From JBMNCR01 sp049366695 (GTDB taxonomy: Bacteria > Bacillota > Clostridia > Eubacteriales > Alkalibacteraceae), in the NCBI GenBank assembly GCA_049366695.1, contig JBMNCR010000057.1:1-43465 (forward strand): a stretch of 43,465 nucleotides of DNA, written 5' to 3'. Below, one piece after another: positions 24,208 to 32,848 of the stretch. Made by a program: the position numbers and the translations under genes. The notes under the pieces are model-generated. The model did not search any database, had not been told where the DNA came from, and worked only from the letters and a program-made list of their open reading frames with translations. Numbering within the stretch: position 1 is the first letter of the stretch; the number at the start of each line of letters is the position of its first letter.

Positions 24208-25797
24208 ATGAGTATTTCTATGAAAAAAATATTTAAAAAACTTAGTCCTCATCATCCAAAATTATATCTTACTGAAACAGGGTATCATACCATAAACAGT
24301 GTAATGCATATTTCGGAAAATCAAGCAAATTTTGAATCTGATATATTGTACGTAGGTGATATATCTCGTATAAAAATGAACGATATAAACCATCCTACTA
24401 ATTTGTTATGTGTATCCAATACCAAGACAACTAAAGAATCCCTAGATAAAATAAATATCAATTTAATTATTATATATAGCAAACTAAATGTAAGTAATCT
24501 AGTAAACGATCTATTAAAAGAAGTAAAAAACTATCTTGATTCATTTCATAGATTTATTAAGAATACACTTCAATTATACGAGGCGCTTGCATCAGAAAGA
24601 GGAATTCAACATATTGTAGATACTGCTTACACAATGTTAGAAAATCCATTTGTTATCGTTGATCTTAGTTATAAACTAATATCGTATCCAAAAAATATGG
24701 ATGTGTCTCATGATATGGCATGGGATGAAATCATAAAAAATGGAGCTGCACATTATGATTTTATAAAACCGCTAGTAGATGATGGAATTATAAAAACAAT
24801 ATATCATAGTGATAGACCAGTATTACTAAGTCATCCTTCTCTTCAATACAGAAATTTATCGGTAAAAATTGTAATTGGAAATAAAGTTGTTGGTCAAGTT
24901 TGTTTGCAAGAGTATGTAAGAACTATTCATGAGTTTGATATTGAATTAATCCAAAAACTAAGTCATATCATTTCTTGTGAAATGCAAAAAAGTAAATTTT
25001 TTAATAATGTTAAAAGTGTCATGTACGAATATTTCTTTTTTGATTTGTTAGAAAATAAAACACATAACCGAGATCATATATATGACAGACTTAAATATTT
25101 GGATCTTAAACTTAAAGAAAATATATTTATTTTTACTGTTGATTCTAACGGATCTTCAAAACAACAATTATTCCCTTACTTTAGGGACAGTTTAGAATCA
25201 ATTATTACTGGATGCAAAGCAGTCATTTACAAAAATAATATTGTTCTACTTATTACCCAAAATAGAAAAGAAGCTATGTCTAAGTCTTCTTTGGAACTTC
25301 TAATAAAATTCTTAAACAAAAATAATGTAGTTGGTGGCTTGAGCCGATGTTTTCACGATATTACTAAAATTCAAGAACATTATATTCAATCCATTAAAGC
25401 AATTGAATTGGGAATTCGTTTAAATCATAATTCAGTTATATACTCATATAACGATTATGCTCCATATCATATTATGGAGTTGGTATCGCCAATAAAAAAC
25501 TTAAAAGACTTCTGTGATCCTAAAATCTTTGATTTAATTGATTATGATAATAAAAACAATACTAACTATTCTCTCAGCTTATATGTATACCTTTCAAACG
25601 GTAACAAAGCAATAAAATCTGCAAAAATATTAAAAATTCATCGTAATACTATGGATTATCATATACATAAAATTAATGAAATTATGAATATAAATATTAA
25701 TAATTCTCACACTGCATATTCTTTATACTATTCATTTAATATCCTTGAATATCTCGGAGATACACATTTTAATTCTGAAATATACATAAATAATTAA
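24208..25797 (+). CDS. PucR-family transcriptional regulator
   Basis: A 529-residue regulator. The N-terminal 120 residues have a PucR-like purine-sensing fold pattern (LYVGDISRIK). A GAF-like middle region lies at about 130-260 (MLENPFVIVDLSYKLISYP, then IVIGNKVVGQVCLQ). The C-terminus has the PucR helix-turn-helix (about 455-510: SLYVYLSNGNKAIKSAKIL, then HRNTMDYHIHKINEIM). AAGGAGATATAAATA precedes the ATG. It is transcribed away from the corrinoid operon, which it probably controls, perhaps in response to the methylated substrate. The ligand is unknown. Confidence 0.87.
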   Translation: MSISMKKIFKKLSPHHPKLYLTETGYHTINSVMHISENQANFESDILYVGDISRIKMNDINHPTNLLCVSNTKTTKESLDKININLIIIYSKLNVSNLVNDLLKEVKNYLDSFHRFIKNTLQLYEALASERGIQHIVDTAYTMLENPFVIVDLSYKLISYPKNMDVSHDMAWDEIIKNGAAHYDFIKPLVDDGIIKTIYHSDRPVLLSHPSLQYRNLSVKIVIGNKVVGQVCLQEYVRTIHEFDIELIQKLSHIISCEMQKSKFFNNVKSVMYEYFFFDLLENKTHNRDHIYDRLKYLDLKLKENIFIFTVDSNGSSKQQLFPYFRDSLESIITGCKAVIYKNNIVLLITQNRKEAMSKSSLELLIKFLNKNNVVGGLSRCFHDITKIQEHYIQSIKAIELGIRLNHNSVIYSYNDYAPYHIMELVSPIKNLKDFCDPKIFDLIDYDNKNNTNYSLSLYVYLSNGNKAIKSAKILKIHRNTMDYHIHKINEIMNININNSHTAYSLYYSFNILEYLGDTHFNSEIYINN

Positions 25798-25877
25798 ATA
25801 TTAAAATAAATTCAATGACCGTCTATTAATTGTAGCATTCCCTTTATTTATTATCTTTTAAAATATCTTTTTTATTA

Positions 25878-25886
25878 TGATATAAT
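25878..25886 (+). promoter_or_regulatory. Extended -10 promoter of topB
   Basis: TGATATAAT is an extended -10 consensus, about 108 bases upstream of the topB start. No good -35 was seen. Confidence 0.5.
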
Positions 25887-25993
25887 ATGTCATGATAAAA
25901 AACGCAAATTATTATAATAAATTAACCAAATATATATTAATGATGCTAATTTTGTTCAATATAGAATAAGTAAGTGTTTAAGGAGATTTTTTT

Positions 25994-28177
25994 ATGTTAA
26001 AAGTTATTATTGCTGAAAAACCTTCTGTAGCGAAAAATATAGCAGAAGCAGTAAAATCAAATACCAAACGCAATGGTTTCTTTGAAGGAGATAACTATCT
26101 TGTAACTTGGGCTTTTGGCCATTTGCTTGAATTACTAGATGCAAAAGAGTATGATGCAAAGATGGCTAGTTGGAGACTAGAAAACTATCCTTTTATACCA
26201 GAAGAATTTAGATACAAAGTAAAATCACTGAGTACAGATAGATCGAAAACCGATGAAGGTGCATTAAAACAAATAGAAATCATAAAAAACTTGATTAATA
26301 GAGAAGACGTATCCGGAGTAATATCTGCCTGTGATTATGATAGAGAGGGTCAGATTATTGGTGATATCATATTAGAATACCTTCATACAACAAAAAGCAT
26401 AGATAGATTATTACTAAATGAATGGACTCCTGCTGAAGTTAAAACAGGCCTCCAAAATTTAATACCAAATATCGATATGAAACCTCTTCGAGATTCTGGC
26501 ATAAGCAGACAATGGACTGATTGGATTATTGGTATCAATCTTACTTCAGTGACAACACTTAAATATCAACGAGGTTCTGGAATGCCTCTAAATATTGGTC
26601 GTGTATTACTACCTACCCTTAAAATTATTTATGATAGAGATAAAGAAATCGAGAAATTTATCCCTGAAGGATTCTATAAGCTCATTGCAGTATTTAATAC
26701 AAAAGATGGTCAGACATATCAAGGTATATATACACTAGATAATAATGATAAATTTTCTGAAGACAATCATGTGAAAATAGTCGCTGATGCTATATATAAT
26801 AATATAGGAAGCATAATAGATATGCAAATTGAACAGAAAAAAGAGTATCCGCCAAGTCTATTTAATCTATCAAATTTACAAGGTCACATAAGCAGTAAAT
26901 ACAAAGGATGGACTGCTGATAAAGTTTTAAAAGTTGCTCAAAATTTATACGAAAAGAAGTTTATAACCTATCCTAGAACTGCTAGTATGGCACTTGAAGA
27001 ATCCTTGACAGATAAAGCTGAAAAAGTCTTAAATATTGTTAAAGCTGGACAACCTTATGAAAATGATGTAAAGTTCAACAAATCAAAAAGAGTCTTTGAC
27101 AATAGCAAGGTGGAAAGTCATAGTGCAATTATCCCTACATATATGTTACCTAAAGGAATAAATTCTGATGAAAAAATTGTATACGAAACTATAAAAAATA
27201 GATTTGTCATGCAATTTTTACCTGTAGCAAAACACCAAGAAACTACGATAATTACAAAAGTAGATGTACCTGAAGCCAAAGGTAATTTCGTATCAAAAGG
27301 TCGCACACAAATCATACGGGGATGGAAAGAAGTAGAAAATATACAATCAAAAGATAAAGACCTTCCTCTAGTCCACATTCATGATGAAGTAGACCTAATG
27401 AAATCATCTATAGATGAAAAAAAGACCTCCCCTCCAAAAAAACATACTGAAAAAACCTTACTTAGAATTATGGAAACTTGTGGAAAGAAGTATAAAGCTA
27501 AAAATAAAAAAGATGATTCAGAAATTATGCAGGCCATCCTAAGTGGATTTAGCATAGGTACCCCAGCTACTCGAGCTGAAACGATTAAAAAACTTAAAAA
27601 GATAGGTTATATAGATACAAAAGGTAAAAACTTATTTGTAACAGATAAAGGTAAGCGCTTAGTTGAGTTATTTCCTGTGAAAGAGTTATTCGATTTAGAA
27701 TATACTGGAAAACTAGAAAAAACCCTCTCTGAAATAGGAAAAGGAAATATAGAGAAAACTCAATTTCTTGATGAAATCAAAATCTTTACTAAACAAGCAA
27801 TTGCAGTAATCAAAGCAGATGATTTTCATGTGATTAATGAAATCAAAGATGATAAAACTAAAAATATTGAAATCCTAGGAAAATGTCCCATATGCGGAAG
27901 TCCCATAACCGAGGGGGCTAAAGGATACGGCTGCAGTAATTGGAAAGCAGGTTGCCGATATGTTATATGGAAAAATGATAAATTCTTAGCAGCATTAAAA
28001 GTTAGACCAACAAAAGAGGTGGTAAAAAAACTATTGGCAAATGGCAAAGTATACGGGAATCAATTTATAAGTAAAAATGGCAAAAGATTTGAAGCTTATT
28101 TATCTTATGAAAAAAATAAAGATAATGATTATTTTAGCTGGAAAATGACTTTTCCTAACCAAAACACCTCTTTTTGA
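25994..28177 (+). CDS. topB: DNA topoisomerase III
   Basis: A 727-residue type IA topoisomerase that relaxes and decatenates DNA. The Toprim domain (about 1-135) begins LKVIIAEKPSVAKNIA and has the metal motif CDYDREGQ. The active-site tyrosine is in KKFITYPRTAS (about residue 327). The C-terminal ESHSAIIPT and GTPATRAETI motifs are present. A single four-Cys zinc ribbon (CPICG...GCSN...GCRY) is at about 632-660. AAGGAGATTTTTTT precedes the ATG. The final codons overlap, on the opposite strand, a fragment of an mtgA-like gene, so the extreme C-terminus may have been set by a deletion. Confidence 0.96.
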   Translation: MLKVIIAEKPSVAKNIAEAVKSNTKRNGFFEGDNYLVTWAFGHLLELLDAKEYDAKMASWRLENYPFIPEEFRYKVKSLSTDRSKTDEGALKQIEIIKNLINREDVSGVISACDYDREGQIIGDIILEYLHTTKSIDRLLLNEWTPAEVKTGLQNLIPNIDMKPLRDSGISRQWTDWIIGINLTSVTTLKYQRGSGMPLNIGRVLLPTLKIIYDRDKEIEKFIPEGFYKLIAVFNTKDGQTYQGIYTLDNNDKFSEDNHVKIVADAIYNNIGSIIDMQIEQKKEYPPSLFNLSNLQGHISSKYKGWTADKVLKVAQNLYEKKFITYPRTASMALEESLTDKAEKVLNIVKAGQPYENDVKFNKSKRVFDNSKVESHSAIIPTYMLPKGINSDEKIVYETIKNRFVMQFLPVAKHQETTIITKVDVPEAKGNFVSKGRTQIIRGWKEVENIQSKDKDLPLVHIHDEVDLMKSSIDEKKTSPPKKHTEKTLLRIMETCGKKYKAKNKKDDSEIMQAILSGFSIGTPATRAETIKKLKKIGYIDTKGKNLFVTDKGKRLVELFPVKELFDLEYTGKLEKTLSEIGKGNIEKTQFLDEIKIFTKQAIAVIKADDFHVINEIKDDKTKNIEILGKCPICGSPITEGAKGYGCSNWKAGCRYVIWKNDKFLAALKVRPTKEVVKKLLANGKVYGNQFISKNGKRFEAYLSYEKNKDNDYFSWKMTFPNQNTSF

Positions 28178-28234
28178 AATGGCTTCTACCATAGAAGGGA
28201 TTGCTCCGTTGATTTTTTCTCCAATAATAATCAT
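28176..28234 (-). pseudogene. First 20 codons of an mtgA-like methyltransferase gene
   Basis: On the minus strand a GGAGG ribosome site and an ATG at 28234 begin MIIIGEKINGAIPSMVEAIS, the hallmark N-terminus of methyltetrahydrofolate:corrinoid methyltransferases (MtgA/AcsE type, pterin-binding TIM barrel). The similarity stops after about 20 residues where the sequence runs into the end of topB. The rest of the gene, about 250 codons, is missing. This is a deletion remnant of a corrinoid demethylation operon. Confidence 0.75.
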
Positions 28235-28298
28235 TTAATCTAAACCTCCGTTTTTAGAATATTACTTATCGATTGACTATCATAACTTTAATCGTGAT

Positions 28299-28334
28299 AA
28301 GTGATCACCTTTTAAATACAAAAGGTGATCACTT
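28299..28334. repeat. Perfect 15-bp inverted repeat
   Basis: AAGTGATCACCTTTT and AAAAGGTGATCACTT flank a 6-base loop. It sits between two methyltransferase gene fragments on the minus strand and has no T-run after it. It may be a leftover intergenic hairpin or an operator. The surrounding 28235-28473 holds no gene. Confidence 0.6.
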
Positions 28335-28473
28335 GTAAATTTCAAAATTTTAATCCTTATGTACTTACATAGGCTATACTTATTATTACTAAGGTAATAG
28401 AATAAGACATTGCATTTTCTTCTTTGCAACTTTCTATCATGTAATTATGGTAATAAAAAATACAAATAATTAG

Positions 28474-28728
28474 TTATATCGTACTTTTCGCTGTTTCAAC
28501 ACTATATTTTATCCTCGAAAGTTTATTTAGTTCTTCTCGAAAAAATACTCCCATCATCATTGCAGATATCCCTATCGTAATAGGTTTGCCTGGCTGACAA
28601 AACTTATCTTCAAATTTTGCTGCTGCTTCTCTTTGCATATTTTCGCTAGCATCTGGTAGCAATGCTTTTGGATTTATCCCTAGAATAATACTGTCCCCAT
28701 ATTTCTCTTTTAATTTAGTTATATGCAT
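28474..28728 (-). pseudogene. C-terminal fragment of a URO-D-type methyltransferase gene
   Basis: The 84-codon open frame (KLKEKYGDSIILGINPK..., FREELNKLSRIKYS) resembles the last quarter of URO-D superfamily proteins, in which an LKEKYGD-type segment followed by a helix near the C-terminus is typical. The barrel core that would precede it is missing; instead the 3' end of the FMN-binding lipoprotein gene lies directly upstream. No ribosome site precedes the first ATG. Read as a truncation remnant that once stood before the mtgA-like gene. Confidence 0.6.
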
Positions 28729-28739
28729 TCAGTTCTCTA

Positions 28740-29108
28740 CTATTTTAGAGCTTCTGTATCCCCACCAGCCTGTATTACACAATCTTCTACAGCCTGAATT
28801 ATGGCATTACTAGAATAAGTTGCTCCTGAAACTGAGTCAATTGCTAAAGATTGTTCCTCTATGATATTATCGGTCATTTGATCCATCGCAACATCTCCTA
28901 GACCTTCAGTTTCATTGGCTGATATAATATCAATCTTTTGAATTTCTTTCTCACTAAAAGTAACTTCTACTTGAATATCGCCCTCTTTTCCTTCACCATA
29001 CCCGGTATATATACCAGGTGTAAATGATGTTTTTGAAGATGAACATCCTGTAACTAAGAGTATGAAAAAACTTACAATGCTGAATATAGTTATTATTTTA
29101 GTTTTCAA
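28740..29108 (-). CDS. FMN-binding lipoprotein
   Basis: A 122-residue surface lipoprotein. The signal peptide ends at the lipobox VTGC (about residue 22). It is followed by one FMN_bind domain with the flavinylation site DSVSGATYSS, in which the Thr of GAT would carry FMN attached by ApbE. Its start is a TTG at 29108 after AGGAGG. It lies 15 bases after the flavoprotein reductase gene on the same strand, so the two are co-transcribed. It probably relays electrons to that reductase outside the membrane. No apbE is in the window. Confidence 0.87.
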   Translation of the reverse strand: MKTKIITIFSIVSFFILLVTGCSSSKTSFTPGIYTGYGEGKEGDIQVEVTFSEKEIQKIDIISANETEGLGDVAMDQMTDNIIEEQSLAIDSVSGATYSSNAIIQAVEDCVIQAGGDTEALK

Positions 29109-29123
29109 TATAAAAATCCTCCT

Positions 29124-31049
29124 TTAATTCTGCTCAAGTGCAAAGACTGCGGCATTTTCTCCTGCTAAGCGTCCCGATGTATAGGCATACATCATTGTAG
29201 TTCCGCAGATATCATAGTATGGTTCGTGGAACATACTACCTCCATCAACCCCTGCTACATAGAGTCCTTCAATTGGTTCATTCTCGGTATTTAGTGCTTG
29301 GATATCCTCATTAATAACAACACCACCTAATGTATTGAAAACACCTGGAATATATCTCACCGCATAGTAAGGACCTTCATTAATAGGCGTTAGATATTTC
29401 TCATCCTTTAAAAATTCTTCATCTTTCCCCTCATCTACATAACCGATGTATTTTTCTACTGTCGCTATTAGCTCTGGAAGGTTTGTTTCCTCTGCAAGGG
29501 CTTCAACAGAATCCGCTTTCCATGCATATCCATCGGCTATAGCAGTTTCTAATTCATATGGAAGATTATCTAATGGTGTAGCTATACCCGCAAACATTGG
29601 TGGGACACCGCCTACTACACCAAAATGGCTTAATTTCTCAAACTGAGCCTGTTGTTTTTTTGCTTCTTGTTCTGTTAATAACCCAACAAATCCTTTTTCT
29701 GTCAGAGTATCCATTGTAGTCTGATCAAAGATTACGTAATACTCCCCATTTGCTGCTACTGCAGCACCGCCGTTGTTTAACGGTTCTTCTCTAAAAAGTT
29801 GTTCATTAAAATAGCGAACCCCTACATTGTTCACATGTAAAAGTGCTGCTGAAGGAATAAGATTGATATTAAATTTTGTATTAGGTGCTACCTTTTCTGT
29901 CATCCCAATTTCTGATGTTTCAAGAAAAATCTCATTTGTCAATGCTGCTCCGACTTCCTGTGCCATACGAATACCATCACCTGTAGATATGGTCCATCCC
30001 ATTTGCTCGTAATTTGAAGTATTGGTATATTCATATAATATCTCATCATTGGCTATTGCTCCTCCTGTTGCCAAAACAACAGACTTAGCATATACTCTCA
30101 CCACAGTCCCATCTGTTTTTTTCGCTTCAACACCAGTGATCTTCCCATTTTCTATAATTATTTTTTCTCCAGCGGTTTCCAACATTAAAGCACCGCCATT
30201 CTTTTCAAGATCTTCATAGAATGGGTCCATACGTTCTTTCCCAAATGTGGTGTTCAAATGATATGTATCGTATGCTTCCGAACCCCAAATATTGGGTGTA
30301 ATAAGATCAAAATCCCAACCAAAATCTTCACTCAACCAATCAATAGTTTCCGCAGAGTTATCAACGATTGTTCTTAATAAGGGAGCATATACTGTTGAAT
30401 TAGTATAGCGGAACATATGATCAAAAACGTCATCTGTTGTAAACGTAAGACCTGCTTCTTTTTGAAGCTTACTTTCTACTGCTGCAAGACCAGCACCCTG
30501 TGCTCCTAACCCCCCGGGTATAGCACTTTTTTCTAACAGAATTACTTTGGCTCCATCTCTAGCCGACTGCACAGCAGCTGCAGTACCTGCCCCCCCGGCT
30601 CCAACAACACATACGTCTACAGTGTATTCTTCATCCTCTCCAGCAGTAGATGGGATTTCTACCATGAGATTTTGGGGATCCTCTCCTGCTTGAGTAACAC
30701 AATCTTTAATGGCATTTATAATACCTAAACTACTTAATGTAGCACCCGATATGGTATCAACTGCTAAGGATTGGTATTCAACAACAGAACTTGGAATCCT
30801 TTCTATAGGAATCTCCGCTAATGCCTCTGTCTCATTTTGAGATACTACCTCAACATTTTGAATTTGATCCTCATCAAAAGTGACTTCAACTGTAATAGGT
30901 CCTAGTTTTCCCATGGCTGTACCAGTGTATGTCCCAGTAGCAAATGATGCATTGCCTTTTTTTGTGGTCTGTGTTTGACAGCCAAACAAACTAAATACCA
31001 TTGTCAAGATTAGTACAAATACTATTCTTCCCCTTAGATTTTTCTTCAT
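29124..31049 (-). CDS. Extracellular FMN/FAD reductase (fumarate reductase-like lipoprotein)
   Basis: A 641-residue lipoprotein. The signal peptide has the lipobox FGC at about residue 24. An FMN_bind domain (about 35-125) has the flavinylation motif DTISGATLSS. An FAD_binding_2 reductase domain (about 140-641) has the dinucleotide motif VVGAGGAGTAAAVQSARDGAKV and the FAD-contact region GLYVAGVDGGSM near the C-terminus. This is the fumarate/urocanate-reductase superfamily used for respiration of external acceptors. The C-terminal segment HEPYYDICGTTMMYAYTSGR differs from classical fumarate reductases, so the acceptor is unknown. AGGAGGGG precedes the ATG. GC content appears higher than in the flanks. 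TetR gene upstream; operator at 31105. Confidence 0.9.
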   Translation of the reverse strand: MKKNLRGRIVFVLILTMVFSLFGCQTQTTKKGNASFATGTYTGTAMGKLGPITVEVTFDEDQIQNVEVVSQNETEALAEIPIERIPSSVVEYQSLAVDTISGATLSSLGIINAIKDCVTQAGEDPQNLMVEIPSTAGEDEEYTVDVCVVGAGGAGTAAAVQSARDGAKVILLEKSAIPGGLGAQGAGLAAVESKLQKEAGLTFTTDDVFDHMFRYTNSTVYAPLLRTIVDNSAETIDWLSEDFGWDFDLITPNIWGSEAYDTYHLNTTFGKERMDPFYEDLEKNGGALMLETAGEKIIIENGKITGVEAKKTDGTVVRVYAKSVVLATGGAIANDEILYEYTNTSNYEQMGWTISTGDGIRMAQEVGAALTNEIFLETSEIGMTEKVAPNTKFNINLIPSAALLHVNNVGVRYFNEQLFREEPLNNGGAAVAANGEYYVIFDQTTMDTLTEKGFVGLLTEQEAKKQQAQFEKLSHFGVVGGVPPMFAGIATPLDNLPYELETAIADGYAWKADSVEALAEETNLPELIATVEKYIGYVDEGKDEEFLKDEKYLTPINEGPYYAVRYIPGVFNTLGGVVINEDIQALNTENEPIEGLYVAGVDGGSMFHEPYYDICGTTMMYAYTSGRLAGENAAVFALEQN

Positions 31050-31104
31050 AATTCCCCTCCTAATAATTTAATTATATATATATGATGCATCCAATAAAAA
31101 AACA

Positions 31105-31125
31105 CAGACGGACGTACGACCGATA
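31105..31125. promoter_or_regulatory. Possible TetR operator upstream of the flavoprotein gene
   Basis: CGGACGTACGACCG is a near-palindrome centred on CGTACG. It shares the unusual CGGTCGT/CGGACG core with the site in the tetR promoter at 31755-31774. GC-rich islands in AT-rich intergenic DNA stand out. It lies 55 bases before the reductase start. Confidence 0.55.
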
Positions 31126-31130
31126 ATGCT

Positions 31131-31167
31131 TAAAAAAAATCAGTTTGAGGATACTTGAACGTATCCT
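31131..31167 (-). terminator. Terminator after tetR
   Basis: AGGATAC and GTATCCT pair across a 6-base loop directly after the tetR stop. On the minus strand a T8 run follows 9 bases later. Partial read-through is possible. Confidence 0.5.
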
Positions 31168-31725
31168 TCATTTCGATATCATATCCCAGATCATTTTAGA
31201 TATTGTCTCTAAAAATTTCTCATCACCTTGATATTGCGGATAAATTCTCACAAATTTTACAACCGATGTAAGAATATCCCCAATTAAGAAATTTACTAAT
31301 GTCAGGGGACAATCTTTGACCACCAAACTCATCCTTTCTCCGCCAATCTCATTATCAAATAGATTGAAAGAAAATAGATTAAAAGATTTCTCTTCATTGA
31401 AATGGTGAGAGATATATTTATCTAAAAATTCCATCTCGCCTGGTTTTTCCAAAGGCCATGTAAGAGCGTGCTTCACCAAATCGTAAATTACATCTTTAGG
31501 GGTCAAACTGTAATCAATCCTATTAAGTGTAATACGAATAGCATTTTTTTTAACATAATCAAAGCACGTATCCAGCAGTTCAGATTTTGTACGAAAATAA
31601 TAGTATAACGTTCCTTTCGATATCCCTACGGCTTTTGCAATTTGCGATATGGTTGCTCCTTGAATGCCATTTTTATTAAACAAAGCAATTGCTGATTCGA
31701 TAATTTGTTCTCTATTCTCTCCCAT
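31168..31725 (-). CDS. TetR-family repressor of the flavoprotein operon
   Basis: A 185-residue regulator. The N-terminal helix-turn-helix (about 8-55) includes ATISQIAKAVGISKGTLYYYF, typical of TetR. The C-terminal ligand domain is not assignable. The start was set at 31725, where AGGAGTGGAATT precedes the ATG (MGENREQ). The upstream open frame to 31746 would cover that site. The paired operator-like sites upstream of itself and of the reductase suggest autoregulation and control of the surface flavoproteins. Confidence 0.87.
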   Translation of the reverse strand: MGENREQIIESAIALFNKNGIQGATISQIAKAVGISKGTLYYYFRTKSELLDTCFDYVKKNAIRITLNRIDYSLTPKDVIYDLVKHALTWPLEKPGEMEFLDKYISHHFNEEKSFNLFSFNLFDNEIGGERMSLVVKDCPLTLVNFLIGDILTSVVKFVRIYPQYQGDEKFLETISKMIWDMISK

Positions 31726-31754
31726 AATTCCACTCCTAAAAGCCATTTAACAAT

Positions 31755-31774
31755 TCGTACGGTCGTCCGACATG
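31755..31774. promoter_or_regulatory. Possible TetR autoregulatory operator
   Basis: CGTACGGTCGTCCGACATG shares its CGGTCGT core with the site at 31105-31125. It lies immediately downstream of the -10 of the tetR promoter, so a bound dimer would block initiation. Confidence 0.55.
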
Positions 31775-31777
31775 CTA

Positions 31778-31805
31778 ATTATATCATGTTTTGTTGATTT
31801 GTCAA
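31778..31805 (-). promoter_or_regulatory. Consensus promoter of tetR
   Basis: On the minus strand TTGACA, a 16-base spacer and TATAAT, preceded by TGA (extended -10). It directs tetR and overlaps the operator-like site at its downstream side. Confidence 0.8.
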
Positions 31806-31973
31806 TCAGATATCAATGCTGAATCACGGCATCTGAATAATTCGTAATAATGTCTTAGTATACCACTTTTGATTTTGTCCCAAATTATAAAATATTCTTA
31901 GGAAGAAAACATGTCCCTATTGGTATTTCAATAAGTCTATGAGGTTGCCTTGATCCTGATAACTTTTTCATTC

Positions 31974-32720
31974 TCATTTAGTAGCATTATCGATTTGTCT
32001 AGCATGTACTACAAATCTAGCATTCTTCATCTCATAAGTACATGTAGATAATGTGAGTATTCGATCAGTTGCGTCTAGTATAATTTTACTGTTAAATTTG
32101 GATTTTTTCTGTATTGTTTTAATAAATGATAAAAACTGAGCATCCGTATTAAAGTTTGTTTCTATATAGTTAAAACCTACATCAGTAACATATACAGAAA
32201 AAACTTCCCATTGCGTTATACTCTCCGGAGTTTCAAACATAATTATTTTACTATTTTCAAAAAAATCTTTGTTTTTATACTCCACCAACTCTTTAAACAT
32301 CGATCCATCCTTCATATGATGTCCATAGATAATAATGTGTTTATCCTTTATGGTATCTTGATTTCTATAGTCCATAAAAATAGCCCCTGCGTTAGCTATA
32401 TTTTTTTTAAAATCCTTGTTAAGGTAATACCTGTTATTTTCACCCATTACCACTGGATAATCAATTACCGTATCCGGGACATGGATCCATCCAACAGTAT
32501 CTTTATTGATATTTGATAAATATGCATGTTTTAGAGATAATCTTTCTTCTTCGGTCATCGTTTCTTCACTTTCATCTTCTCTTTGTTCAAGTTCTACTTC
32601 ATTTCTTATTTCTTTGTATATTTTATTGTTGTTGTAGATTTGATAAAAATATACTCCCATAACTGTTATAGATCCCATTATCAAGACAACCGAAAACGTT
32701 CTTACCATCATTCTCACCAT
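31974..32720 (-). CDS. srtB: Class B sortase
   Basis: A 248-residue membrane transpeptidase that links proteins to peptidoglycan. It has an N-terminal membrane anchor (about 8-28), an acidic linker, and the catalytic domain with VGWIHVPDTVIDYPVV, the catalytic His in YGHHMKDG, the catalytic Cys in LTLSTCTYE and the Arg in ARFVVHAR. Order and length fit SrtB. GGAGCTGGAT precedes the ATG. Upstream on the same strand lies the broken 3' end of a possible substrate gene. The recognition motif of this sortase cannot be read from its sequence. Confidence 0.93.
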   Translation of the reverse strand: MVRMMVRTFSVVLIMGSITVMGVYFYQIYNNNKIYKEIRNEVELEQREDESEETMTEEERLSLKHAYLSNINKDTVGWIHVPDTVIDYPVVMGENNRYYLNKDFKKNIANAGAIFMDYRNQDTIKDKHIIIYGHHMKDGSMFKELVEYKNKDFFENSKIIMFETPESITQWEVFSVYVTDVGFNYIETNFNTDAQFLSFIKTIQKKSKFNSKIILDATDRILTLSTCTYEMKNARFVVHARQIDNATK

Positions 32721-32782
32721 ATCCAGCTCCTTAAACTAATAACTACTATTGATCAGCACTTAAATCTATTTCAAATATATTT

Positions 32783-32810
32783 AAAGATGCCGTTTGAAAA
32801 CGGCACCTTT
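32783..32810 (-). terminator. Hairpin between the broken surface-protein gene and srtB
   Basis: TGCCGTTT and AAACGGCA form a perfect 8-bp stem extended by AAAG/CTTT, with a 2-base loop. On the minus strand TCTTTAAAT follows. Likely the terminator of the broken gene. Confidence 0.55.
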
Positions 32811-32848
32811 GTTTCAATAACTGCTTTTAAAACACATTGTATTTGCAT

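Noticed and set aside
28474..28728. Stand-alone small protein gene
   Set aside because: No ribosome site, and the sequence resembles the tail of a larger URO-D family protein; it is listed as a pseudogene.
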